Shown here one piece after another: positions 56,763 to 64,000 of a stretch of 64,000 nt of DNA. The notes below the pieces were generated by a model that was not told the DNA's origin, searched no databases, and was given only the letters and a program-made list of their open reading frames with translations. The stretch spans positions 20,570 through 84,569 of the forward strand of contig JAQVCU010000002.1 in the NCBI GenBank assembly GCA_028689635.1, written 5' to 3'. The translations under genes and the position numbers were made by a program. This DNA is from Oscillospiraceae bacterium (lineage in GTDB: Bacteria; Bacillota; Clostridia; Oscillospirales; Ruminococcaceae). Numbering within the stretch: the first letter of the stretch is position 1; every line of letters starts with the position of its first letter.

Positions 56763-57635
56763 TCATTCGCTTTTTTCCCCCACGGTAAAGGTGGAAAAGC
56801 CCTCGCCGTGCACTTCGTTGGATTCCAGCACCACCAGGAAGGAGGAGGGATCCGCCTCCTTGACCGCCTTTTGCACCTCGTACATCTGCTTGTTGTTGCA
56901 GGCGCACATGACGACGCCTTTTTGATCCCCCTGGTAGCCGCCTTCTGCCCGCAGCACCGTGGCGCCGCGGGAGCAGCAGCGGTCGATGGCCTCGATGACC
57001 TCCCGGGGGTGTTCGGTCACGGTGAGGGAGAGCTTGCCGGCGTTGCTGCCATACATAATGCGGTCGATGACGGCAGACATGAGAAAGCTGATGATAATGC
57101 CGTAGATCAGGCCGTTCATATCCTTAAAAATAATGCCGCTTGCAACCACCACCGAGACGTCGATCACAAAGGTGATCTTCCCCATGGAGAGGTGGGGCCG
57201 CAGGGCCTTGACGGACATGATGATAAAATCGCTGCCGCCGGTGGAGGAGTTTTGCATGTAGATGATGGCGTAGCCCAAGCCGGAAAATGCGCCGGTGCAC
57301 AGGGCGGCCAGCATCCGGTCGCCGCTGTAAAGGGGGAACAGGGGCGCCACACAGTCGATGATCAGGGAGGAGATCAGGGTGCAGCGCACCGAGCGAAGGA
57401 AAAAGCCCTTCCCCAAAAGGCGATAGGAAAAAATGGCCACCGGGATGTTGAGGATCACGGTGGAAAGGCCGATGGGAAAGCCCCACAGCCGGTAGAAAAT
57501 CAGGGCGATGCCGGAAAAACCCGTCATGGGAAATTGGGCAGCTACGGCAAAATTATAGACGCCAATGGCCACAAAAACGCTGCCGAGGATCTCCATGGCG
57601 ACATTTTTGGCCCAGGAAAACCTGTTGTGATTCAT
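56763..57635 (-). CDS. YitT family membrane protein (second copy in window)
   Basis: MNHNRFSWAKNVAMEILGSVFVAIGVYNFAVAAQFPMTGFSGIALIFYRLWGFPIGL; QNSSTGGSDFIIMSVK. Confidence 0.92.
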   Translation of the reverse strand: MNHNRFSWAKNVAMEILGSVFVAIGVYNFAVAAQFPMTGFSGIALIFYRLWGFPIGLSTVILNIPVAIFSYRLLGKGFFLRSVRCTLISSLIIDCVAPLFPLYSGDRMLAALCTGAFSGLGYAIIYMQNSSTGGSDFIIMSVKALRPHLSMGKITFVIDVSVVVASGIIFKDMNGLIYGIIISFLMSAVIDRIMYGSNAGKLSLTVTEHPREVIEAIDRCCSRGATVLRAEGGYQGDQKGVVMCACNNKQMYEVQKAVKEADPSSFLVVLESNEVHGEGFSTFTVGEKSE

Positions 57636-57663
57636 CTGTTTATCCTTCTTTCTTGCGCGCTTG

Positions 57664-57712
57664 CGCAAAAAAGCCGAGGCGCATCATAAAAGTATGATAG
57701 GCCAAGGCTCTT
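57664..57712 (-). terminator. Imperfect hairpin with T-run, terminator of ZIP gene or leader attenuator of yitT-like gene
   Basis: AGCCTTGGCCTATCATA-CTTT-TATGATGCGCCTCGGCTTTTTTG on minus strand. Confidence 0.55.
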
Positions 57713-57788
57713 TTACGCTGTCTATTCTACTCCGGGCACTTTGGACTGTCAACCCCCGGGGCCGGACAAAAGCTTTGCGGGCGAGGGA

Positions 57789-58583
57789 TTACCCCAGGGA
57801 GATGTCCAGCACCATCATGACCAGAAAACCCAGCATGACGCTGACGGTACCGGTGTGGGAATGCTCGCCCAAATGCGCTTCCGGGATCAGCTCCTCCACC
57901 ACCACATAGATCATGGCGCCGGCGGCAAAGGCCAGCAGCCAGGGCATGAACCCCACGACCGAAGAAGCCAGCAATGCGCCGATAACGCCGGCCACCGGCT
58001 CCACCGCCCCGGAGAGGGCGCCGTAAACAAACGAGCGGGTACGGGATATCCCCTCCCGGCGCAGGGGCAGGGAGATGGCCGCCCCCTCGGGGAAATTCTG
58101 AAGGGCCATGCCCAGGGAGAGGGCCACGGCCCCGGCCAGGGAAACCGCCCCGCCCCCCTTTCCCGCCAGGGCAAAGGCAAGGCCCACGGCCATCCCCTCG
58201 GGGATATTGTGCAGGGTGACGGCCAACACCAGCATGGTGGTGCGCTTCCAATGGCAGGAAAGGCCTTCCGGTTCCTCCGACCCGGCATGGAGATGGGGAA
58301 GCAGGCGGTCCAGCAGCATGAGGAACAGCCCTCCCAGGGCAAAGCCGCCCGCGGCGGGCAGCCACCCGGCCATGCCTTGCTCCTGGGCCATTTCCACGGC
58401 GGGGATCAGCAGGGACCACACCGAGGCGGCGATCATCACCCCGGCGGCAAAGCCGAGAAATGCGCGCTGAAAATCCGCAGGGACGGAATCCCGCACAAAA
58501 AAGACCATGGCGGCGCCCAGGGCCGTAGCCAAAAAGGTAAACCCGGTGCCGATGAGGACCAAAGTCATGGAAGAAATTTCCAT
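57789..58583 (-). CDS. ZIP family metal transporter
   Basis: MEISSMTLVLIGTGFTFLATALGAAMVFF; TLHNIPEGMAVGLAFAL, GAVEPVAGVIGALL; SD GGGAGGTG. Confidence 0.94.
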   Translation of the reverse strand: MEISSMTLVLIGTGFTFLATALGAAMVFFVRDSVPADFQRAFLGFAAGVMIAASVWSLLIPAVEMAQEQGMAGWLPAAGGFALGGLFLMLLDRLLPHLHAGSEEPEGLSCHWKRTTMLVLAVTLHNIPEGMAVGLAFALAGKGGGAVSLAGAVALSLGMALQNFPEGAAISLPLRREGISRTRSFVYGALSGAVEPVAGVIGALLASSVVGFMPWLLAFAAGAMIYVVVEELIPEAHLGEHSHTGTVSVMLGFLVMMVLDISLG

Positions 58584-58675
58584 AGGGAAAAACACCTCCC
58601 GCCGGTAGAACGGCTTCATTGATGCTTTCATTATACCGCCGGATCAGGATCCGTTCAAGGGGCCCGGCGGCAGAG

Positions 58676-59245
58676 TCAAAGCTCCGGGAAGGGGATAACG
58701 GGGGAGGGGGAATCGGGATGCTCTGCGATGATCTTTTCCATCCAGACCATATCGTACCAACGGCCGAATTTATAGCCGCACTGGTGGAAATGCCCGACGG
58801 TCTGGTAGCCCAGCTTTTGATGGAAAGCGACGCTGCCCAGGGTAAGGTAAGGGTCGTCCCCCCGGGGGAGGGCGATGCAGGCGTTGAGGTTTAAAATGCC
58901 CTGCCGCCGCAGCAGATCCTCCATGGCGTCATACAGCACACGGCCGATCCCCTTGCCGCGGCAGCTTTGATCCAGATAGATGGAGACTTCCGCCGCCCAG
59001 CCGTAGGCCTCCCGGGGATGGAAGGGGGAAGCGTAGGCGTAGCCCACCGCCGTCCCGTCCCGTTCCGCCACAAGATAGGGGTAGCGCTCCAGCGTGCGGC
59101 GGATGCGCTCGGAAAACTCCTCCTGGGTGGGGATCTCGTACTCGAAGGTGATGGCGGTGCCGGTGACATAGGGCCCGTAGATCTCCAAAAGCCGCGGGGC
59201 GTCCGCGGGGGTGGCGCTGCGCAGGGTAACGGTTTTGTCGTTCAT
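58676..59245 (-). CDS. GNAT family N-acetyltransferase (phosphinothricin-acetyltransferase-like)
   Basis: MNDKTVTLRSATPADAPRLLEIYGPYVTGTAITFEYEIPTQEEFSERI; SCRGKGIGRVLYDAM. Confidence 0.92.
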   Translation of the reverse strand: MNDKTVTLRSATPADAPRLLEIYGPYVTGTAITFEYEIPTQEEFSERIRRTLERYPYLVAERDGTAVGYAYASPFHPREAYGWAAEVSIYLDQSCRGKGIGRVLYDAMEDLLRRQGILNLNACIALPRGDDPYLTLGSVAFHQKLGYQTVGHFHQCGYKFGRWYDMVWMEKIIAEHPDSPSPVIPFPEL

Positions 59246-59642
59246 CAAAGATTTCCCTCCCAAGGCTGAAAAAGATCTGTACAGTCAATGCTTTCCGGTT
59301 ATTATAGCACCTTTGGCGGCAGAAGCAAGCCCCGCCGGAAAAAAACATTTCCGGCCGCCGGAAAAAAGGCTTTTTGCGGAAAGCGGCGCCGGGCCGTCGG
59401 GCATATTTTTGAACAAAACCGCGGCGAAGGAAAAATGAATTGGTAGAAATGGTCAAAAAACGACACTTTTGGCGAGAAATTTCGTCGGGATAATTGATAA
59501 TATGCGACAACTGTGATACCATACAAACGTATACACATTAACGGGAGAATCAAGTTTTAAAAACGATATACCGTGCCGGGGAAAACAGTGGGACCGGCTG
59601 CGGAAACGGCGAAAGCCGGGGCAGGCACAGAGGAGGGAACGG

Positions 59643-60290
59643 GTGAAACGGGAAGAGAACAATTTGATGAAAACGGCCATCCTCGACGCCGTGATCAGCT
59701 GTAAAAAGGAAGCGATGGGCAGGGAAGTGTCCCGGTCGGAGATTGCCTCCCGGGCGGGGATCTCGGAGCGCACCCTCAGCCGCTATTACCCCGATAAAGA
59801 CCTGATGGTCTATGAGGCGGCGGTGCGGTACCTGCGCAGCCGGTACGAGGCCGTTGCCGGCCAGTACCGGGCGGTAGACACTTCCGGTATGAACGGGCTG
59901 GAACGCCTGCTGCTTCTGGCGCAGATCCGGATCCAAAACTACGAAAAAGATACCGAAAGCGCGCAGATGTTTGTGCGGGCCTACATCACGGCCCTCAACA
60001 CCGCCGTGTACCACCGGCTGCCAAGCGCCGGTTTTGACGCACCGGCCAGGGAGATCGTCCTCTCCTGCATCCGGGAGGGTGTGCGGGACGGCTCCATACG
60101 CGGCGATGTTGTGCCGGTGGACGCCTATCTGATGCTTTCCTCCAACTTTAACGGCCTGGTGTTCAGGCTGATCTATATGTGCAGCATCGAATTCTCTCCG
60201 GAGGAGCACAAAAAGGAACTTCTGCTGGTGTTCCGGCAGTATCTTGAAATGCTAAAAGGGTATTTGGAGCCTCAAAACGGAAAGCGCTGA
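59643..60290 (+). CDS. TetR/AcrR family transcriptional regulator
   Basis: 215 aa; GREVSRSEIASRAGISERTLSRYYPDKDLMVYEAAVRYL. Confidence 0.88.
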   Translation: MKREENNLMKTAILDAVISCKKEAMGREVSRSEIASRAGISERTLSRYYPDKDLMVYEAAVRYLRSRYEAVAGQYRAVDTSGMNGLERLLLLAQIRIQNYEKDTESAQMFVRAYITALNTAVYHRLPSAGFDAPAREIVLSCIREGVRDGSIRGDVVPVDAYLMLSSNFNGLVFRLIYMCSIEFSPEEHKKELLLVFRQYLEMLKGYLEPQNGKR

Positions 60291-60451
60291 GGACTGGGGG
60301 CTTTCCGCCTGGGGCTTTGTGCGGGCAAAACATGACAGTCGACAGACAGCTGTCGGATAAGGCGCCGGCCGGCGCCTTCCCGACGGGCCGATCGTTTCCA
60401 AGCGGGAAAAGGCATACTCATAAATTGCGGCAATAAGGATGGGTAGCAAAG

Positions 60452-62116
60452 ATGAACAAACACACAGTGTTGATCGTGGAAGACGAGCCGGTAAACCGAA
60501 AAATCCTCAAAAAGATCCTTCAGGACCAGTATGAGACCATAGAAGTTGAAAACGGCGCGGCGGCCTGGGATATCCTGGTGCGCCAAAAGGACGGGATCTC
60601 CGCCGTCCTTTTGGATATCGTGATGCCGGTGATGAACGGCTATGAGCTTCTGACTAAAATGCAGGAGGCCCATATGGAGGACATCCCGGTGATCGTGACC
60701 ACCGGGGCCACCGACGAGGACGCGGAGCATAAGGCGCTGGACGTTGGCGCGTGGGATTTCGTGACGAAGCCCTACAACGCCAAAGCCCTTTTTTCGCGGC
60801 TGCGCAACGCCATTGCCCGCAGCGAGCTTTCGGCTTACGAAAAATCCCGTTATATTTTGGAACACGACACCCTGACCGGGCTTTACAACCGGGGCAAGAC
60901 CTTTGCCGAGACCCGGCGGCTGCTGGACAGCCATCCGGACAAGACTTTTGTGTTCATGCGGGTGGATATCGACCATTTTGCCCTGTTCAACACCTCCTTT
61001 GGAGAGCGGGAGGGCGATAAGCTGATCAAATTTTTGGCGCAGTGCATCGCCGATGAAGCCAAAGGGCGGCCGTACTGCGTTTACGGGCGCATCAACGCGG
61101 ATGTGTTCGGCGTCTGCGACCTTTACGGCGGGACGCCGGACGAGCTTTTGCGGCGGATCGAGCGCATTCAGGAGCGCCTGACGCGGTACCGCCAGGATTA
61201 CCGGCTGGAGGTCTCGGTGGGGGCGTTCGCCATCGACGCCCCGGGGCGCAACGTGGAGGACTGCTATTTCCGCGCCTCTGTGGCCGCGCAAAACTGCAAA
61301 GATAAGGTCGATACCCATCTTTCCTTCTACGACAAATCCTCCGGCGAAAGGCTTGCGGCGGAAGTTGCCATTGCCAACGAGATGCAGACGGCCTTGGAGC
61401 AGCGGCAGTTTGTCGTATATCTGCAGCCGAAATTCGACGTTGCCACCGAACAGGCCTGCGGGGCCGAAGCCCTGGTGCGTTGGAAGCATCCGGTAAAGGG
61501 AATGATCCCCCCGGGGGAATTTATCCCCATTTTTGAAAAGAACGGCTTTATCCCGAAGCTAGATTATTATGTATGGGAAGAAACCTGCCGGATGCTCAGC
61601 CAGTGGCAGAGCGAAGGCCGGACCATGTATCCCGTCTCGGTTAACATTTCCCGCATCAGCCTGTACAACCCGCAGCTGGCGGAGATGATGACAGAGCTGG
61701 TGAAAACCTATCAGATCCCGCCCTCCCTGCTTCATCTGGAGGTGACGGAGAGCGCCTATATGACCAACCCCGAGCTGATGGAAGGAACCATCCGGGCGCT
61801 GCACGAGGCCGGTTTCACCATTATGATGGACGACTTTGGCAGCGGTTACTCCTCCCTGAACACCCTCAAGCGCATCCGGGTGGATGTGCTGAAGGTGGAT
61901 ATGAAGTTCCTGCCGGTCAAGGATGAGGCGGGCCGGGGGGAGATCATCCTCTCCAGCGTGATCCGCATGGCCAATTGGCTGGGCATGAGCGTTGTGGTGG
62001 AAGGGGTGGAGACCCGGCGGCAGAGGGACTTCCTGGCGGGGGCCGGCTGCGATTTCATCCAGGGATTTTACTATTCCAAGCCCATTCCCGGGAGGAATAT
62101 GAGGAGACCTATCTGA
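60452..62116 (+). CDS. REC - degenerate GGDEF - EAL c-di-GMP phosphodiesterase-type protein; 3' end appears frameshifted
   Basis: VLIVEDEPVNRKIL; GGDEF site replaced (GRINADVFGV); EAL motif AEALVRW and DDFGSGYSSL intact; stop shortly after ...FYYSKPIPGR. Confidence 0.9.
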   Translation: MNKHTVLIVEDEPVNRKILKKILQDQYETIEVENGAAAWDILVRQKDGISAVLLDIVMPVMNGYELLTKMQEAHMEDIPVIVTTGATDEDAEHKALDVGAWDFVTKPYNAKALFSRLRNAIARSELSAYEKSRYILEHDTLTGLYNRGKTFAETRRLLDSHPDKTFVFMRVDIDHFALFNTSFGEREGDKLIKFLAQCIADEAKGRPYCVYGRINADVFGVCDLYGGTPDELLRRIERIQERLTRYRQDYRLEVSVGAFAIDAPGRNVEDCYFRASVAAQNCKDKVDTHLSFYDKSSGERLAAEVAIANEMQTALEQRQFVVYLQPKFDVATEQACGAEALVRWKHPVKGMIPPGEFIPIFEKNGFIPKLDYYVWEETCRMLSQWQSEGRTMYPVSVNISRISLYNPQLAEMMTELVKTYQIPPSLLHLEVTESAYMTNPELMEGTIRALHEAGFTIMMDDFGSGYSSLNTLKRIRVDVLKVDMKFLPVKDEAGRGEIILSSVIRMANWLGMSVVVEGVETRRQRDFLAGAGCDFIQGFYYSKPIPGRNMRRPI

Positions 62117-62184
62117 AAGCGGCGGGGGCCAGCGGGGAGGAAGAACCGGTCCCTGCCGTGGGAGAGGCCGTTCCCCGCTACAAC

Positions 62185-63537
62185 ATGACCATCCTTGTCA
62201 TCGACGACAGCGAGACCGACCGCATCGTGCTGCAGGAGATATTCAAAGACAAATACCATGTCCACCTGTGCGAAAGCGCGGAGGAGGGCCTGGCTTACCT
62301 GCAGTATAGCGGCAGCAAGGTGCGCCTGATCCTGGTGGACAACATGATGGAGGGCATGAGCGGGCTGGAATTTCTGCGTTACTGCCGTCACGACAGCGCC
62401 CTTGCCGCCATCCCCAAGGTGATGATCACGGCCAACGACACCCAGGAGGATCAGATCGAGGCCTTCCGGGAGGGCGCTTACGACTACATCACCAAGCCCT
62501 TTGTACAGGAGATCATCGCTGCCCGGGTGGGACATATCATGGAGATCAGCCGCCGGAGCTCTGTCTTCGATTCCGTCGAGCTGGAATATACCAAAAAAAG
62601 CGAACTGGACGCCTCCACCAGCCTGCTGAACAAGATGTCCTTCAAGTCCCTGGTCGTCAGGATCCTGGAAAGCCTTCCGGATGACAAGGAGGCTTTGATG
62701 GTGCTGGACATCGATAACTTTAAAGAGATCAACGACCGCTATGGACATCTGACCGGGGATGCCGTGATCAACTGCGTCGCGGGGGAGATGGTCGGCGTTT
62801 TTCGGAAAACGGATATTCTGGGGCGGTTTGGCGGCGATGAGTTCGTGGTTTTGATGACCCGCCTGCCCAATGTGGAAGTGGCCAAACGCAAGGCCGTGGA
62901 GCTGATGAAAAATATCACCCTGAGCTGCTCCAAGCTGCTCAACGTCAGCGTCAGCGTCAGCATCGGGCTTTCCCACTCCGAGAGGGGAGACACGGTGGAG
63001 ACGCTGTTTGGGCGCGCCGATCAGGCCCTGTACGAGGCCAAAAACAACGGAAAGAGCCAGGTGGTGGTGTATGGGGAACGGGTGCCGCCGATCGTGGACG
63101 ACGACAAACCCATCGTGCTGGTCTGCGGGGAGGACCCGCAGCTTTATCCGGCCATCGCCCTTGCCTTTGGGGAAGGAGCGGCCTTTGCCAGCATCACCAG
63201 CTACAAGGAGCTGGCAAGCGCCTTTGAGCATTACCGCGAGCGCATCCGCGTGATCTGCATGGATACGGCCAAAAAGGTGATGGAAGATTCCGACGAATTT
63301 TACCGCTATATCCTGGAACAGGGCGGCGGGGAACGCGTCCCGATCCTGGCGGTGTGCCGGGAGGGGAATATGGAACAGCTGAGAGAAGCAATGCAGCTGC
63401 GGGTCAAGGATGTCCTTACCCTGCCGCCGCAGATGGAGGTCATCCAGCGGCGGCTCTCCCGGGCGCTGATCAACGCGGCGGCCACCAGCGGCGAGATGCG
63501 CCAGACGGCCCCTCAACTTCAGGGGGAATCAAAATGA
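62185..63537 (+). CDS. REC - GGDEF - REC-like diguanylate cyclase-type protein (possibly 3' part of the preceding gene)
   Basis: MTILVIDDSETDRIVLQEIF; GRFGGDEFVVLM intact; C-terminal degenerate receiver-like segment; the open frame extends upstream of 62185. Confidence 0.85.
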   Translation: MTILVIDDSETDRIVLQEIFKDKYHVHLCESAEEGLAYLQYSGSKVRLILVDNMMEGMSGLEFLRYCRHDSALAAIPKVMITANDTQEDQIEAFREGAYDYITKPFVQEIIAARVGHIMEISRRSSVFDSVELEYTKKSELDASTSLLNKMSFKSLVVRILESLPDDKEALMVLDIDNFKEINDRYGHLTGDAVINCVAGEMVGVFRKTDILGRFGGDEFVVLMTRLPNVEVAKRKAVELMKNITLSCSKLLNVSVSVSIGLSHSERGDTVETLFGRADQALYEAKNNGKSQVVVYGERVPPIVDDDKPIVLVCGEDPQLYPAIALAFGEGAAFASITSYKELASAFEHYRERIRVICMDTAKKVMEDSDEFYRYILEQGGGERVPILAVCREGNMEQLREAMQLRVKDVLTLPPQMEVIQRRLSRALINAAATSGEMRQTAPQLQGESK

Positions 63538-64000
63538 AAAGCGCCTTAGAACTGGTCAAAAGTTTTTGCGTAAGCTTTTTTGGGGAGCGGGACGTCGAAA
63601 AGGCGTTTGCGCTTCTTTCGGATCGGGACTGCTGGATCGGCGCCCCGGACGGCGTGGAGATCCAGGGGCCGGAGCGGGCGCGGGAGGCTCTGCGGAGGGA
63701 ATCCGCGTGGTTCCCCGAGGCCTGCCGGGTAGAGGTATTGGAGGAACGCGCCTTTTCCCTGGGAGAAGGGCCCGGCAGCGCCGTCCTCAAAGCAAAGATA
63801 TGCGGAACCGGCTGGGAAAGGGTCGTCTGCATCTCGGCAAGCGCCGCAGAGCAGGAGGGCGAAAGCCGGCTGGTGACGGTCCACATGATCCTATCCGCAG
63901 AAGCGAAAAAGGGGGAGCCGCCCCTGCTGCAGCTGCGGCAGGAGCTGTTTTCCGACGCGGTGGCCGGGGGCATGATGGGCGGATACAACGAGGAGGGCTT
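63534..64000 (+). CDS. SnoaL/NTF2-like plus PAS-type signalling protein, truncated at window end
   Basis: MKSALELVKSFCVSFFGERDVEKAFALLSDRDCWIGAPDGVEIQGPERAREAL; ATGA overlap with previous gene; open at window edge. Confidence 0.7.
   Translation, partial: MKSALELVKSFCVSFFGERDVEKAFALLSDRDCWIGAPDGVEIQGPERAREALRRESAWFPEACRVEVLEERAFSLGEGPGSAVLKAKICGTGWERVVCISASAAEQEGESRLVTVHMILSAEAKKGEPPLLQLRQELFSDAVAGGMMGGYNEEG

Noticed and set aside
62081-62100. Canonical -1 programmed slippery heptamer at the c-di-GMP gene junction
   Set aside because: CCCGGGA is present but in the wrong phase for X_XXY_YYZ slippage (zero frame reads CCC GGG AGG); an indel is the simpler explanation
62071-63516. 481-aa minus-strand ORF
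   Set aside because: Antisense to the REC-GGDEF gene; no recognisable protein signature

Overview
This 64 kb GC-rich window looks like chromosomal DNA of a gut-type Clostridia/Oscillospirales bacterium (inference from gene content and codon style). It carries about 65 supportable CDS and no rRNA, tRNA, CRISPR array, transposase or phage gene that I can see. Housekeeping blocks: recA-recX-rimO-pgsA; nrdJ; trmB-queG-femX-like; decarboxylase-darA-holB-ricT-ferredoxin-trmN6-rsmI; cysE-cysS behind a Cys T-box. More unusual parts: (1) an Mrp/Mbh-type antiporter operon with FOUR NuoL/M/N-like pump subunits and no redox subunits (4.0-13.2 kb); (2) three tandem paralogous NPxTG surface proteins followed by a minimal type IV pilus/T2SS-like locus with one PilT-type ATPase and divergent pseudopilins (14.5-21.9 kb); (3) a 90-bp tandem repeat of nested palindromes, with a compensatory change between copies, overlapping the putative promoter/leader of trmN6 (45.1-45.3 kb); (4) an apparently frameshifted, multi-domain c-di-GMP gene (60.4-63.5 kb); (5) a CofE-like (F420-0:Glu ligase family) gene divergent from a LysR regulator. 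Regulatory candidates read directly from sequence include a NrdR-box pair 32 bp apart at nrdJ, a LexA-like box and sigma-A promoter at recA, and a Cys T-box with UGC specifier. Coordinates use start codons I judged most likely; many long antisense ORFs in the track were rejected.
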